A stretch of DNA of 64,000 bases, taken from positions 78,589 to 142,588 of the forward strand of contig JBCDDC010000008.1 in NCBI GenBank assembly GCA_039180675.1, written 5' to 3'. Position numbers and translations under genes: made by a program. The stretch's first letter is position 1, and every line of letters starts with the position of its first letter. The DNA is from Thermohalobaculum sp039180675 (GTDB lineage Bacteria; Pseudomonadota; Alphaproteobacteria; Rhodobacterales; Rhodobacteraceae). A model generated the notes under the pieces. It searched no databases, was not told the DNA's origin, and was given only the letters and a program-made list of their open reading frames with translations. Shown here piece after piece: positions 28,779 through 38,130 of the stretch.

Positions 28779-29527
28779 GTCAGTGTCGCACGAAAGCGGA
28801 TGCGGATGTAATCCGCAGTCCAGTTGCCGTCACTGTCCCGCAAAGCCGGGGCGAGCAGATCCTCGATCCGCGCCGCCGCATCGCCTCGCTGCTCGGGAGG
28901 GAGCAGCCCGAGCGCTGGTGCGGCAAGTGTCTTCAGCCAAGCGCGCATATCCGATGTGATCGGGGTCGGCCGGGGGATGAGCGCGATCTCATCAACCTTG
29001 AAGCCCGCTACCTCCAGCCGGGTTTGGTGCTCGGCCACGCTCGGGAAATACCAGACATCATGGAGCGTGGTGTTCACCGCATAGTCGCGTGCCAAAACAG
29101 CAATGATCGCCGTCCTGATCGCCGCGACATTGCCCATTCCACCGAATTCCGCCACCAGCCGCCCACCGGGCCTGAGACAGCGACGGATGCCTTCGAGCAC
29201 CGCATCGGGTTTTGTCATCCAATGCATCGCAGCATTTGAGAAGACCGCATCATATGGTCCCTCGAGGGTGAGCGCATGCGCGTCCATCACCTCGACATCC
29301 AGCCCTTCGGCCTCCGCTTTCGCGATCATATCCGGCGAGCCATCGATGCCGTGGACCACGGCGCCTGCCTCGACCAGGCGCCTCGTCAGCGCCCCGTCGC
29401 CACAACCGATATCGAGAATGCGCTCTCCCGGCCGGGGGTCCAGCAGCGCAAGCACCGGCGCGCCGAGGTCTGATACGAACCGGGCATTCCTTGCATAGTC
29501 CACGGCGGACCAGGCATCTTCGGACAC
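28775..29527 (-). CDS. SAM-dependent class I methyltransferase
   Basis: 250 residues. The SAM-binding motif I is RILDIGCGDGALTRRL, followed by GIDGSPDMI (motif post-I) and DAVFSNAAMHWM (motif II-III). The AMHWM segment and overall layout resemble trans-aconitate methyltransferases, but the substrate is not certain. It is cytosolic. It lies between mlaD (three bases upstream) and DUF2155 (ATGA overlap), so it is inserted within the usual envelope gene run and is probably cotranscribed. Confidence 0.85.
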   Translation of the reverse strand: MSEDAWSAVDYARNARFVSDLGAPVLALLDPRPGERILDIGCGDGALTRRLVEAGAVVHGIDGSPDMIAKAEAEGLDVEVMDAHALTLEGPYDAVFSNAAMHWMTKPDAVLEGIRRCLRPGGRLVAEFGGMGNVAAIRTAIIAVLARDYAVNTTLHDVWYFPSVAEHQTRLEVAGFKVDEIALIPRPTPITSDMRAWLKTLAAPALGLLPPEQRGDAAARIEDLLAPALRDSDGNWTADYIRIRFRATLT

Positions 29528-29530
29528 GAT

Positions 29531-29974
29531 CTACTCGCCGCTGCCGTGGATGAAGCGGCCGACCATATCCAGAAGATTGACGGAATCCTGCGTGAACTCA
29601 ATCGCATCGCCAGGCTCAAGCATGAACTCCGAGCCACCCGGCTGGATCGCGAGGTAGCTGTCGCCGAGCAGACTGGAAGACGTGATTTTCACGTCGCTGT
29701 CGTCCGGGATCTGGATCCCGTTGTTGATGCTGAGCCGGACAACAGCCTTGTAGGTCTGCGGATCCAGGTCCATGGCCGTGATCGAGCCAACCTTGACCCC
29801 TCCAATCCGCACATCGCCCCCTTGCGAGATACCTTCTGCCTTGCGGAACTCGGCCGTGAGTTCGTATCCGCCTGCCGCCGAGATATTCGCGGTGTTCGCG
29901 GCGTACACAAGGAAACCGCCAGCAGCCGCCAGCACGACGCCCCCGATCAGGGCTTCAACCGTATTGCTCGCCAT
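29531..29974 (-). CDS. mlaD: MlaD-family lipid transport protein
   Basis: 147 residues from ATG 29974, chosen because GGAG lies seven bases upstream. One N-terminal membrane helix (ALIGGVVLAAAGGFLVYAANT) is followed by an MCE domain (GGYELTAEFRKAEGISQGGDVRIGGVKVGSI). It ends with a short hydrophobic pore segment (VNLLDMVGRFI). MlaD hexamers sit in the inner membrane and bind phospholipids for transport between membranes. The other mla genes are not in the window. Confidence 0.9.
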   Translation of the reverse strand: MASNTVEALIGGVVLAAAGGFLVYAANTANISAAGGYELTAEFRKAEGISQGGDVRIGGVKVGSITAMDLDPQTYKAVVRLSINNGIQIPDDSDVKITSSSLLGDSYLAIQPGGSEFMLEPGDAIEFTQDSVNLLDMVGRFIHGSGE

Positions 29975-29978
29975 TTTC

Positions 29979-30359
29979 TTACTCCGGACTCCATGCTTCA
30001 TAGTCGCCTCCGGTACGCGGACGGACGGCGGGTGTCAGGACCGAACCAGGCGGGCGATAGGCCCCATCGGATCCGGTCAGATTGGGCTGATGATCCTTCT
30101 CCCACGCCTTGCGCGGCAGGGGCGCCTCGCTCGGCGGATCGTCAAAGGTGTGATGCAGCCAACCGTGCCAGTCGGGCGAGACATTCGATGCCTCGGCCTC
30201 CTTCGCATAGATCACCCAACGCCGCTTTCCGTCGCTGGTCTGATAGAATACGTTACCCATCTCGTCTTCGCCCACCTTCTCGCCATGACGGCGCGTATAG
30301 ATCAGCGTGCCGATTGTCGTCCCGTTCCACCAGGTAAAGATCTTCTTCAGGAATTCCAT
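29979..30359 (-). CDS. NDUFA12-family protein (complex I accessory subunit-like)
   Basis: 126 residues from ATG 30359 (MEFLKKIFTWWNGTTIGTLIYTRRHG), where the family normally starts; a longer upstream reading is not convincing. Conserved features are GNVFYQ, RRWVIYAKEAEASNVSPDWHGWLHHTFDDPP, matching NDUFA12/B17.2, an accessory subunit of alphaproteobacterial and mitochondrial NADH dehydrogenase. The C-terminus is Pro-rich. mlaD starts 4 bases downstream of the stop, so the two are cotranscribed. Confidence 0.92.
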   Translation of the reverse strand: MEFLKKIFTWWNGTTIGTLIYTRRHGEKVGEDEMGNVFYQTSDGKRRWVIYAKEAEASNVSPDWHGWLHHTFDDPPSEAPLPRKAWEKDHQPNLTGSDGAYRPPGSVLTPAVRPRTGGDYEAWSPE

Positions 30360-30465
30360 CCGCGACTCGCTCAAGTTCTCGGTGCGCCAATCTATGCCGA
30401 GCCTGCATACCGCGTCCAGAGATCTGCGCGTGATCTGCATGTCCACCGGCCGACACAAAAGCCCA

Positions 30466-31596
30466 CTAAAGTGGCGGCAAATCGCCCTCCTCCCGGGTCG
30501 CATGAAACGCAGCTTCGAATTGTGGGAATGCGCGCTCCGCAATCGCCCGGCGCATACCAGCCATAAGCTCCTGATAATAATGGATGTTATGCCAGGTCAT
30601 CAGCATCGAGGAGATGATCTCCTGCGCCTTGTGCACATGGTGCAGATAAGCGCGCGAATAGTTGGCGCAAACCGGACAGGTGCAATCAGGGTCGAGCGGG
30701 CGCGGATCAGCCGCGTGCCGCGCGTTGCGAATGTTCACCACCCCGCGCCGGGTAAACGCCTGCCCGGTCCGGCCAGAGCGACTGGGCAGCACGCAGTCGA
30801 ACATATCGACCCCTCGCTTGACCGCGCCGACCAGATCGTCGGGCTTGCCGACCCCCATCAGATACCTTGGCCTGTCCTCCGGCAGCATTCCGGGCGCATA
30901 GTCGAGCACGTCGAACATCAACTCCTGCCCTTCGCCGACCGCGAGACCGCCAATCGCGTAGCCCTCAAACCCGATCTCACGCAGCCTCTCCGCCGATTGC
31001 GCCCTCAGGTCGCGGAAGACGGAGCCTTGTTGAATGCCAAAGAGCGCGTAGCCCGGCCGGTCGCCAAACGCCTCTCGCGACCGCCTTGCCCAGCGCATGG
31101 AAAGCTGCATCGAGACCTCCGCCTCCACCTCGGTGCAGGGGAACGGTGTGCACTCGTCAAACGCCATGACGATGTCCGAGCCCAGGAGCCGCTGGATCTC
31201 CATTGAGCTTTCCGGCGTCAGAACATGCTTTGATCCGTCGATATGCGATTTGAAGCTGACGCCATCTTCCGTCAGCTTTCGAAGATCCGCGAGGCTCATG
31301 ACCTGATAGCCGCCCGAGTCGGTCAGGATCGGCCCGCCCCAATTCATGAAGTTGTGCAATCCGCCCAGCACCGCGATCTGCTCCGCCCCCGGGCGCAGCA
31401 TGAGATGATACGTGTTGCCGAGCAGAATATCTGCCCCCGTTGCCGCGACACTTTCTGGCATCATCGCCTTGACGGTCCCGGCCGTCCCAACCGGCATGAA
31501 GGCAGGCGTACGGATCTCACCCCTAGGCGTCGAAATCACCCCCGTCCGGGCCATGCCGTCCGTCGCTTTCACGTGGAAGGAAAAGCGTTCGCTCAT
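30466..31596 (-). CDS. tgt: tRNA-guanine transglycosylase
   Basis: 376 residues. It exchanges the wobble guanine for preQ1 in GUN-anticodon tRNAs during queuosine synthesis. The base-binding Asp is in ILTDSGGYQVMSL; GGLAVGE lines the pocket; the nucleophile Asp is in DCVLPSRSGRTGQ; the zinc site is CTCPVCANYSRAYLHH. Length is normal. The gene diverges from the Fe-S assembly gene at 31666 across only 69 bases. Confidence 0.96.
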   Translation of the reverse strand: MSERFSFHVKATDGMARTGVISTPRGEIRTPAFMPVGTAGTVKAMMPESVAATGADILLGNTYHLMLRPGAEQIAVLGGLHNFMNWGGPILTDSGGYQVMSLADLRKLTEDGVSFKSHIDGSKHVLTPESSMEIQRLLGSDIVMAFDECTPFPCTEVEAEVSMQLSMRWARRSREAFGDRPGYALFGIQQGSVFRDLRAQSAERLREIGFEGYAIGGLAVGEGQELMFDVLDYAPGMLPEDRPRYLMGVGKPDDLVGAVKRGVDMFDCVLPSRSGRTGQAFTRRGVVNIRNARHAADPRPLDPDCTCPVCANYSRAYLHHVHKAQEIISSMLMTWHNIHYYQELMAGMRRAIAERAFPQFEAAFHATREEGDLPPL

Positions 31597-31665
31597 ATCC
31601 GGCCCTCTGGACGTCTCATCCGCCGCTTTCTATATCTCGTACAACAAATTCCAAGGATGAAGCGC

Positions 31666-32025
31666 ATGTCCGAGACCGAGCCCCAGGAAGGCGAGCCGCT
31701 GATCAAGCCGTCGAGCGAGGAGCACCCGCTCTACGAGCCGATCGTCGAGGCGTGCAAATCCGTCTATGATCCTGAGATCCCGGTGAATATCTACGACCTT
31801 GGCCTGATCTACTCGATCCGCGTCAACGAGGAGAGCCATGTCGATATCGACATGTCGCTCACGGCGCCGGGCTGCCCGGTGGCCGAGTTTATGCCCGGCT
31901 GGGTTGCGGAGGCCGTCGAACCGCTGCCCGGCGTCAAAACGGTGAATGTCGAGATCGTTTGGGAACCGCCCTGGGGCATGGAGCGCCTGACCGACGAGGC
32001 GCGTCTTGAGCTCGGCATGATCTGA
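31666..32025 (+). CDS. MIP18/SufT-type iron-sulfur cluster assembly protein (DUF59)
   Basis: 119 residues from ATG 31666; AGGA lies eight bases upstream, better placed than for the ATG nine bases earlier. YDPEIPVNIYDLGLIYSIRV and MSLTAPGCPVAEFMPGW are the MIP18/DUF59 signatures; the Cys in APGCP is the conserved one. SufT-like proteins help mature Fe-S proteins. An A-type carrier gene follows after 67 bases, supporting that role. Confidence 0.9.
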   Translation: MSETEPQEGEPLIKPSSEEHPLYEPIVEACKSVYDPEIPVNIYDLGLIYSIRVNEESHVDIDMSLTAPGCPVAEFMPGWVAEAVEPLPGVKTVNVEIVWEPPWGMERLTDEARLELGMI

Positions 32026-32092
32026 TCAGAGCAATCGCGCGGCTTGTGCTCCGCCTTAACGCGCCCTATTTTTGCGTCTGAGGAGACTATCT

Positions 32093-32443
32093 ATGTTCGC
32101 AATACCGGGCCAAGACCCAGTGAGCCTAACCGCCGCCGCCATCAAGCGCATTCAAAAGCTGATGGACGGGACGGATGTGAAGGGTCTGCGCATTGGCGTC
32201 AAGAAAGGCGGCTGCGCGGGCATGGAATACACCATGGAGCACGCCACCGAGATCGGCGAAAACGATGCGGTGGTCGAGAAAGAGGGCGCCCGCGTGATGA
32301 TTGCCCCCATGGCGCAGATGTTCCTGATCGGCACCGAGATCGATTACCAGACCTCCCTCCTTGAATCGGGGTTCGTCTTCAACAACCCCAACGTCTCCGA
32401 GGCCTGCGGCTGCGGCGAATCGATTAAGTTCGAAGGCATGTGA
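32093..32443 (+). CDS. A-type iron-sulfur carrier (SufA/IscA family)
   Basis: 116 residues from ATG 32093, preceded by AGGAGA. The three cluster-ligating cysteines are in KKGGCAGMEY and near the C-terminus in EACGCGESIKF. A-type carriers bind and deliver Fe-S clusters to target enzymes. It is downstream of the SufT-like gene in the same direction, so both probably serve Fe-S assembly. The main suf genes are not in the window. Confidence 0.93.
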   Translation: MFAIPGQDPVSLTAAAIKRIQKLMDGTDVKGLRIGVKKGGCAGMEYTMEHATEIGENDAVVEKEGARVMIAPMAQMFLIGTEIDYQTSLLESGFVFNNPNVSEACGCGESIKFEGM

Positions 32444-32512
32444 AGCCGCCGGGGTCTTGATCCCCGTCTCGGCCCGCGCGATACCTCGTCGCCCAATCAC
32501 GAGGAGACGCAG

Positions 32513-33259
32513 ATGCCCAGAATGCTGGCCGCCGGAAACTGGAAGATGAATGGGCTGAACAGCGCCCTGCCGGAGCTTCTGGCGATCCTTGAGGCGAACA
32601 CCTCCTCCGAGGCTGAGATCCTGATTTGCCCCCCCGCAACCCTGATCGCCGCTATGGCCGAATTGAGCCGCGATTTCCCCGTCACCATCGGCGCGCAGGA
32701 CTGTCATCAGAACGCTGCAGGTGCGCATACCGGGGATCTCTCGGCGGAGATGCTGGCAGATGCGGGGGCTCAGTATGTCATCGTCGGCCATTCCGAACGC
32801 CGCGCCGATCATGGGGAAGGCGACGCGCTTGTCCGAGCCAAGGCCGAGGCCGCCTGGCGCGCCGGTCTCGCGGCGGTCATCTGCGTCGGCGAGACCGAGG
32901 CTGAGCGCGATGCCGGCCAGACTCTCACCGTTGTGGAGCGCCAGATGGCCGGGTCGATTCCCGATGGGGCCACTGCGGAGAACCTGGTGGTCGCCTACGA
33001 ACCTGTCTGGGCGATCGGCACCGGCAGGACACCGACGATCGACGAGATCGATCAGGTTCACGACGCGATGCGCACCCTGCTCTGCACCCGCTTCGACACG
33101 GAAATCGGCGCTCAGGTGCGGTTGCTCTATGGCGGCTCGGTCAAACCCGCCAATGCGGCCGAGATCTTCGCCATCGGCAATGTCGATGGCGGATTGGTCG
33201 GCGGCGCGAGCCTCAAAGCTGCCGACTTCAACCCCATCATCGCTGCCGCGAACGGGTGA
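32513..33259 (+). CDS. tpiA: Triosephosphate isomerase
   Basis: 248 residues, normal for the glycolytic enzyme interconverting dihydroxyacetone phosphate and glyceraldehyde 3-phosphate. It has GNWKMNG with the active-site Asn and Lys, VIVGHSERR with the electrophilic His, AYEPVWAIGTG with the catalytic Glu, and YGGSV phosphate loop. Ribosome site GAGGAGA precedes ATG 32513. The stop overlaps the next gene's GTG start. Confidence 0.97.
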   Translation: MPRMLAAGNWKMNGLNSALPELLAILEANTSSEAEILICPPATLIAAMAELSRDFPVTIGAQDCHQNAAGAHTGDLSAEMLADAGAQYVIVGHSERRADHGEGDALVRAKAEAAWRAGLAAVICVGETEAERDAGQTLTVVERQMAGSIPDGATAENLVVAYEPVWAIGTGRTPTIDEIDQVHDAMRTLLCTRFDTEIGAQVRLLYGGSVKPANAAEIFAIGNVDGGLVGGASLKAADFNPIIAAANG

Positions 33260-34122
33260 GCGCAGGCCAGCACACGGAGCGGTTCGCGCCGAGTCCGACC
33301 GGCCTGCTCCATCTCGGCCACGCCTATTCTGCAATGCTTTGCCATGACCGAGCGCGTGAGGTCGACGGCGCATTTCTGCTCCGCATGGAAGATCTCGATA
33401 CCAGCCGCGTGCGTGCGGAGTACCATGATGCGATCGAAGAGGATCTGAACTGGCTCGGCATCACCTGGGACGGCGCGGTCCTAAGGCAAAGCGAACGGAC
33501 AGGCGCCTATGAGGACGCGCTCACCAAGCTGAGCGCACGCGGCCTGACCTACCCCTGCACCTGCAGCCGCCGGGATATCTCCGAGGCCGTTCGCGCGCCG
33601 AATGAGGGCGAACCGGTCTTCGGCCCCGACGGCATCGTCTACCCGGGCACCTGCAGGGATGGGACGGCTGACGGCGACGCACCCGCGGCGATCCGGCTCA
33701 ACATGGCCGCCGCCATCGATACCACCGGGGGCGATCCGGGTCTACGCTGCCTCGCGGTCACCGAGACCGGAGAGACAGGCCATCCGGCGATGATAGACAG
33801 CGACACGCTACTCAACGGCACGGGTGATATCGTGCTGCGGCGGCGCGACGGCGCGGCCGCCTATCATCTTGCAGTCGTCGTGGACGATGACTTTCAGGGC
33901 GCAACCCATGTCACCCGCGGCACGGATCTGGCGCCAGCCGTGCCGGTTCAGCGCCTGTTGCAGCACCTGCTCGGCCTGCGTGCCCCGGTCTATCACCATC
34001 ACCGGTTGATCCGCGACGAAGCCGGCAAGCGCCTCGCCAAACGTCACGATGCATTGTCGATCCGGGAGTTGCGCCGCCAAGGCGTGACTCCGGAACAGAT
34101 CCGGGCGCGGCTCGGCCTCTGA
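33256..34122 (+). CDS. gluQ: Glutamyl-Q tRNA(Asp) synthetase
   Basis: 288 residues: a truncated glutamyl-tRNA synthetase lacking the anticodon-binding domain, which glutamylates queuosine in tRNA(Asp). The class I signature is HLGHA in APSPTGLLHLGHAYSA, and the KMSKS counterpart is KRLAKRHD. Cysteines in YPCTCSR and GTCRDG match the zinc-binding subset. GTG 33256 overlaps the tpiA stop (GTGA), which fixes the start. A link with tgt, also in the queuosine pathway and 2 kb away, is functional rather than operonic. Confidence 0.92.
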   Translation: MSAGQHTERFAPSPTGLLHLGHAYSAMLCHDRAREVDGAFLLRMEDLDTSRVRAEYHDAIEEDLNWLGITWDGAVLRQSERTGAYEDALTKLSARGLTYPCTCSRRDISEAVRAPNEGEPVFGPDGIVYPGTCRDGTADGDAPAAIRLNMAAAIDTTGGDPGLRCLAVTETGETGHPAMIDSDTLLNGTGDIVLRRRDGAAAYHLAVVVDDDFQGATHVTRGTDLAPAVPVQRLLQHLLGLRAPVYHHHRLIRDEAGKRLAKRHDALSIRELRRQGVTPEQIRARLGL

Positions 34123-34125
34123 TCA

Positions 34126-37100
34126 CTAGCGGTCGGCGCCGGTTTCCAGACGCTCGATGAACTCATCATCCGGGCCTTCGCTTCGCCCGTAGAAGACCCG
34201 CCTAAGGAAGCCGGGCGTGAGAAGCGAGAGCGGGTTCACGCTGATCTCCGGGTTCGCCAGCGAACCGCTCATCGCGAAGGTCATCCCGAAAACCCCCTTT
34301 CCCTCGCCACCGGTGAGGATGCTGCCAAGCAGAGGCACGTCGTCGATGGCGCTCGTCAGCCCATATGCCGGAGAAATGACGCCGACCAGGTCGATCTTGT
34401 CCTCCTTCGGGCTCACCGCGCCCTGTGCCGTGATCGCAAGGCTTGGCGACTTCGCGAAGCTTTCGCCCACGCGAAGCTCTCCATCCGCAAAGTCGAAAGG
34501 CACGCGGATCGAGGAGAACGTGATCCCGCCCCCGACCTCCTGGACCTGTTCCTCGGCGAAACGGCCGCTGGTGAGGACGGATTTCAACCCGTCTCCCCGC
34601 GAAACCCGCAGCCCGCGGATCTTGAGCAGGCCCGAAACATCGAGCCCCGGCTGCGGCGCCACCGCTGCGACCAGTTTCAAGTTGCCGCCCTGAGCACCCT
34701 CGTAGATTCCGAAATGATCGACAAGCTCGCCCGCCTGCTCTGACTGGATCTCGAGGCTGCCGGGTGCCTTGCCGTCGTCGAGAAACTTCATGGTGAGCGC
34801 CGCACCGCCGAGGGTCCCGGACCCGTTCGCCTCGATCCTCGCGCCGTTTCTTCGGATCACACCGCCCGCCGAGCGGAGCGTCTCTTCGCTCGTGATGCGA
34901 ACCTCGTCGATCTGGAAGCGCGCGAAAAGCGCCGAGCCACCTTCCGCCTCGCCATCAGCCTCGGCCAGGTCGAGGAACGGCTCCAGATTGAGGAAACGGC
35001 CCTTAAGATCGGCCTCCAGCCCTTCATCACCATCGAACACCCGCACAGCAAGGTCGAACTTGTCCCGCAAGACAAATTTCTCGAGATCGGCGCTCTTCAG
35101 ATCCCCGGCGGCATCTAGCGTCGCGGCGCCCAGGACACTCAGGCCAGCGGCGGCCAGTTCGATCCTGTCGATCCGGGGCTCGGCGCCGAACTGACCGGTC
35201 ATCTTCAATCGGCCCACCTCGCCTTGCTCTTTGCGCCAGCCGATCTGGGGCGCCTCTAGCACTGCGCTTGCGAGATCGGCGCTCAGCTCGATTGCATAGG
35301 CTGGCTCACCGGTCTGCGTGACCGTTACATCGGCGACGGCGAACCCGGACTGGAACCCTGCCAGCGTGACACCAACACGCTGCAGCAGAACCGGGGTCAG
35401 CCGGCCGCTCGCGATGATCTGCCGGTGGTTCGCGCCCCGCCCATAGCTCTCGGTCCACGCGAGGCCCAGAGGTGTGCCGTCCACAGTGAGATCGCCCGAG
35501 ATCCGCATCTCGGAGGTCGAGCCAGCGATGGTGACTGCCTCTCCCGCCACATCGAGCCGCTCCCCGCCCAGCACGAAGGGCATCCGCACGCTCGCCAGAT
35601 TGGCATCGACATCGACGAAGATCTGCTCGATCAGAAGATCCTGTAACAGCGGGAACGTGACCAGCGCATCCACCGCGGCGCTGCCGGAAATGTCGGCGGG
35701 CTCCAGGTCTAGTTTGCTTACAAGGCCAAGCGGCTGCTCGTCGATCAGGGTCAGGATCGCGCCAAGATCCCCATTGCCAGTCAGCGTCACCTCCGCCGGG
35801 GTGACGATCCCCGAGAGATCGCGGAAGACGAGCGAGGATCTGTCGAGCGTGATCCGCTCCCCCTCTGCCGGGCGGACATAGCCCTCATCCATGAACAGAT
35901 AGAGATCGTGGAGGGTGAGATGCCCCCGCCCCCGCGCCTCGCGGATATGAGACATCCCCTTGATGTACTCCGCCTCGAGATCCGAGAACGCGAATTCTAG
36001 GTTGAGCTGAGGTTCGCCGTCGGAAAGGCGCAGATGGGTGATCATGCGATCGACCTGCCCCTTCGAGACGTTCTCATCGATCCAACTGCGCGCATTTACA
36101 GCCGCCGCCTTTGGCCAAAGCGCGATCAGCGCGTCGACACCGACGTTGGAACCCGAGGCGCGCAGGTCGGTCACCCAAACCCCATCGGCCTTCGCGACCC
36201 GACCGTCGACCGACAGGCTCAGATCGCCGTCCTGAAGAAACCCCTTCGCGATCATCCGTCCGCCATCGGCGATCGTCGTACGCGCGGCGATCTGGCCACC
36301 GTCGAAGCTCAGGCGCTCAGCAAACACATCCGGGAACGCGACCGACAGGCGCTTGACTGCCATACGCGTGTCGAGCCCTGCGAAGGCACCATCCCCGTCG
36401 CGGAAAAGATCGACCGAGCCCGACGCCTCCAGATTAATCGCCGGTGAGATCACGGAGATGTCTGAGATCGCGAGCCGCTGTTGCCCGGGCAGGTAGTCAA
36501 GATCCAGAGCGATCGAGTCGAACTTCTTCGGCGATCCATCAGGTAGAACAAGCGCGCCGTTTGTCGTCTCGATCGTGCCTGACAGGTTTTCGATCCCTCC
36601 ATTCCTGGCGAGCGACAGGTTGGCGAACCCGCTGATCGACCCGTCGAGCAGCTCCGTCCACTGCATGTCCGACATCTCGCCGGACACAATCTTGGGCGTC
36701 AGGTTTTGAAACTGCGCACTGATATCGGTCACGCCAGTCCCGCGAAGCCGGGCCGCCGTCACCTCGACGGGTATCCGGCTTCCCGCGTCCTCGCCGACAA
36801 CAGCGTTGAGCAGGGCGGTTGCCCCGGCCCCGGTCCGCTCGATCCTGAGATCGCTTTCCTCAGTCCGCCAAGTCTGATCCAAGATCTCGTCACGGAACGT
36901 CAGGTCGATGTTGCGGATCAGGATCGTCCGTAACTCGGCAAGTTCCTGAAACTGTTCGATATCGCCGACGAACCCATCGACGATCCGTGCGATCGCATCG
37001 TACTGCGCCGCGCGAAGTTCGGGCGACACTTCGGCCTCGGCGCTGAAGCTGCTCTGCGTGCCAAGGCCAAAGCGCAGCCGCCCGTCAGCAGCCCTCAGAA

Positions 37101-37527
37101 TCTGCATCTCGGGCTTAAGCAGGATAACCCGGCGCGGACGTACCTTCCCCTGCATCAGATCGGCAAAGCTGAGATTAACCGCGACGCTCGGCGCCGACAT
37201 CAGCAAATCACCCTCTGGATTGAACGATGCCACATCCAGAAAACGGATGCCGGCGGGTGAGCGCCCATCCCCGAGCGAAAGCTCGACGGACCCGATCTCC
37301 ACCTCATAGGTCTCGGCTTCCTCGGAGATCCGTTCGGCCAGGACCTGAGCCATGCCGGGCACCATGATCGGCCCGGCGCTGAGCCGCGCATAGAGAAGAC
37401 CCGCGCCGATTGTCGCGACGATGAGGGCCGACAACACCAATGACCCCGCCCACCAGCAAAGGCGGCCGCAGAGCCGGCCCAGGGTGATGCCCGCGGGCCT
37501 CGACGCGTTGGCGGATCCAAATGTCAT
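34126..37527 (-). CDS. Large AsmA/YhdP-like envelope protein (DUF3971)
   Basis: About 1133 residues from ATG 37527, where AGGA lies five bases upstream; a TTG start 69 bases earlier is possible. One N-terminal membrane helix (WWAGSLVLSALIVATIGAGLLY) is followed by a very long repetitive beta-rich periplasmic region and an AsmA-like C-terminal domain (about residues 900-1110). YhdP and AsmA-like proteins form bridges that move phospholipid between inner and outer membranes. Identity rests on size and domain order; the exact paralogue is not certain. It diverges from bcp. Confidence 0.82.
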   Translation of the reverse strand: MTFGSANASRPAGITLGRLCGRLCWWAGSLVLSALIVATIGAGLLYARLSAGPIMVPGMAQVLAERISEEAETYEVEIGSVELSLGDGRSPAGIRFLDVASFNPEGDLLMSAPSVAVNLSFADLMQGKVRPRRVILLKPEMQILRAADGRLRFGLGTQSSFSAEAEVSPELRAAQYDAIARIVDGFVGDIEQFQELAELRTILIRNIDLTFRDEILDQTWRTEESDLRIERTGAGATALLNAVVGEDAGSRIPVEVTAARLRGTGVTDISAQFQNLTPKIVSGEMSDMQWTELLDGSISGFANLSLARNGGIENLSGTIETTNGALVLPDGSPKKFDSIALDLDYLPGQQRLAISDISVISPAINLEASGSVDLFRDGDGAFAGLDTRMAVKRLSVAFPDVFAERLSFDGGQIAARTTIADGGRMIAKGFLQDGDLSLSVDGRVAKADGVWVTDLRASGSNVGVDALIALWPKAAAVNARSWIDENVSKGQVDRMITHLRLSDGEPQLNLEFAFSDLEAEYIKGMSHIREARGRGHLTLHDLYLFMDEGYVRPAEGERITLDRSSLVFRDLSGIVTPAEVTLTGNGDLGAILTLIDEQPLGLVSKLDLEPADISGSAAVDALVTFPLLQDLLIEQIFVDVDANLASVRMPFVLGGERLDVAGEAVTIAGSTSEMRISGDLTVDGTPLGLAWTESYGRGANHRQIIASGRLTPVLLQRVGVTLAGFQSGFAVADVTVTQTGEPAYAIELSADLASAVLEAPQIGWRKEQGEVGRLKMTGQFGAEPRIDRIELAAAGLSVLGAATLDAAGDLKSADLEKFVLRDKFDLAVRVFDGDEGLEADLKGRFLNLEPFLDLAEADGEAEGGSALFARFQIDEVRITSEETLRSAGGVIRRNGARIEANGSGTLGGAALTMKFLDDGKAPGSLEIQSEQAGELVDHFGIYEGAQGGNLKLVAAVAPQPGLDVSGLLKIRGLRVSRGDGLKSVLTSGRFAEEQVQEVGGGITFSSIRVPFDFADGELRVGESFAKSPSLAITAQGAVSPKEDKIDLVGVISPAYGLTSAIDDVPLLGSILTGGEGKGVFGMTFAMSGSLANPEISVNPLSLLTPGFLRRVFYGRSEGPDDEFIERLETGADR

Positions 37528-37656
37528 CTCAATCCTGCGTACCTCGCCGCGCTCCGCTCTCTTGTCGGGCGGATTGGCGGCCCTAAACTTTGGCAAAGTC
37601 TAAACGGTTGCGTGCATCGCGGCCAGCCCTGCCAGATCACGAAGGAGACACGAGGA

Positions 37657-38130
37657 ATGACCGACCAATTGCCAGAATTAGGACGCCCCGCCCCGGATTT
37701 CAGCCACCCTGCGGATGGGGGTAAGACCTTGTCGCTCGGTGATCTAAAGGGACGGAAGGTCGTGCTCTATTTCTATCCAAAGGACGATACATCGGGCTGC
37801 ACCAAGGAGGCGATCGGATTCTCCGAACAGATCGGCGCCTTCGATGCAGCGGGCGCGACGGTCATCGGCGTCTCGAAGGACCCAGTGAAGAAGCACGACA
37901 AGTTCGTTGCGAAGCATGACCTCAAGGTCGCACTGATCTCCGATGAGGAAAGCGACCTCTGCGAGCGCTACGGCGTTTGGGCGGAGAAGAGCATGTACGG
38001 CAAGAAGTATATGGGCATCGAGCGATCCACCTTCCTGATCGACGGCGATGGTGTTCTCCGGCAGGAGTGGCGCAAGGTGAAGGTGCCGGGCCATGTCGAC
38101 GCGGTGCTCGAGGCGGTACAGGCTCTGTGA
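37657..38130 (+). CDS. bcp: Thiol peroxidase of the Bcp/PrxQ type
   Basis: 157 residues. The peroxidatic Cys48 is in YFYPKDDTSGCTKEA; the usual PGC is SGC here. A second Cys102 (SDLCERYG) may be the resolving residue. GRPAPDFSHPADGG and RSTFLIDGDG are further family motifs. It reduces hydroperoxides in the cytosol. ATG 37657 follows GAGG. The stop overlaps the GTG start of the DUF455 gene. Confidence 0.94.
   Translation: MTDQLPELGRPAPDFSHPADGGKTLSLGDLKGRKVVLYFYPKDDTSGCTKEAIGFSEQIGAFDAAGATVIGVSKDPVKKHDKFVAKHDLKVALISDEESDLCERYGVWAEKSMYGKKYMGIERSTFLIDGDGVLRQEWRKVKVPGHVDAVLEAVQAL

Noticed and set aside
32126..33373. 415-codon minus-strand frame
   Set aside because: Antisense shadow of the A-type carrier, tpiA and gluQRS genes; no motif.
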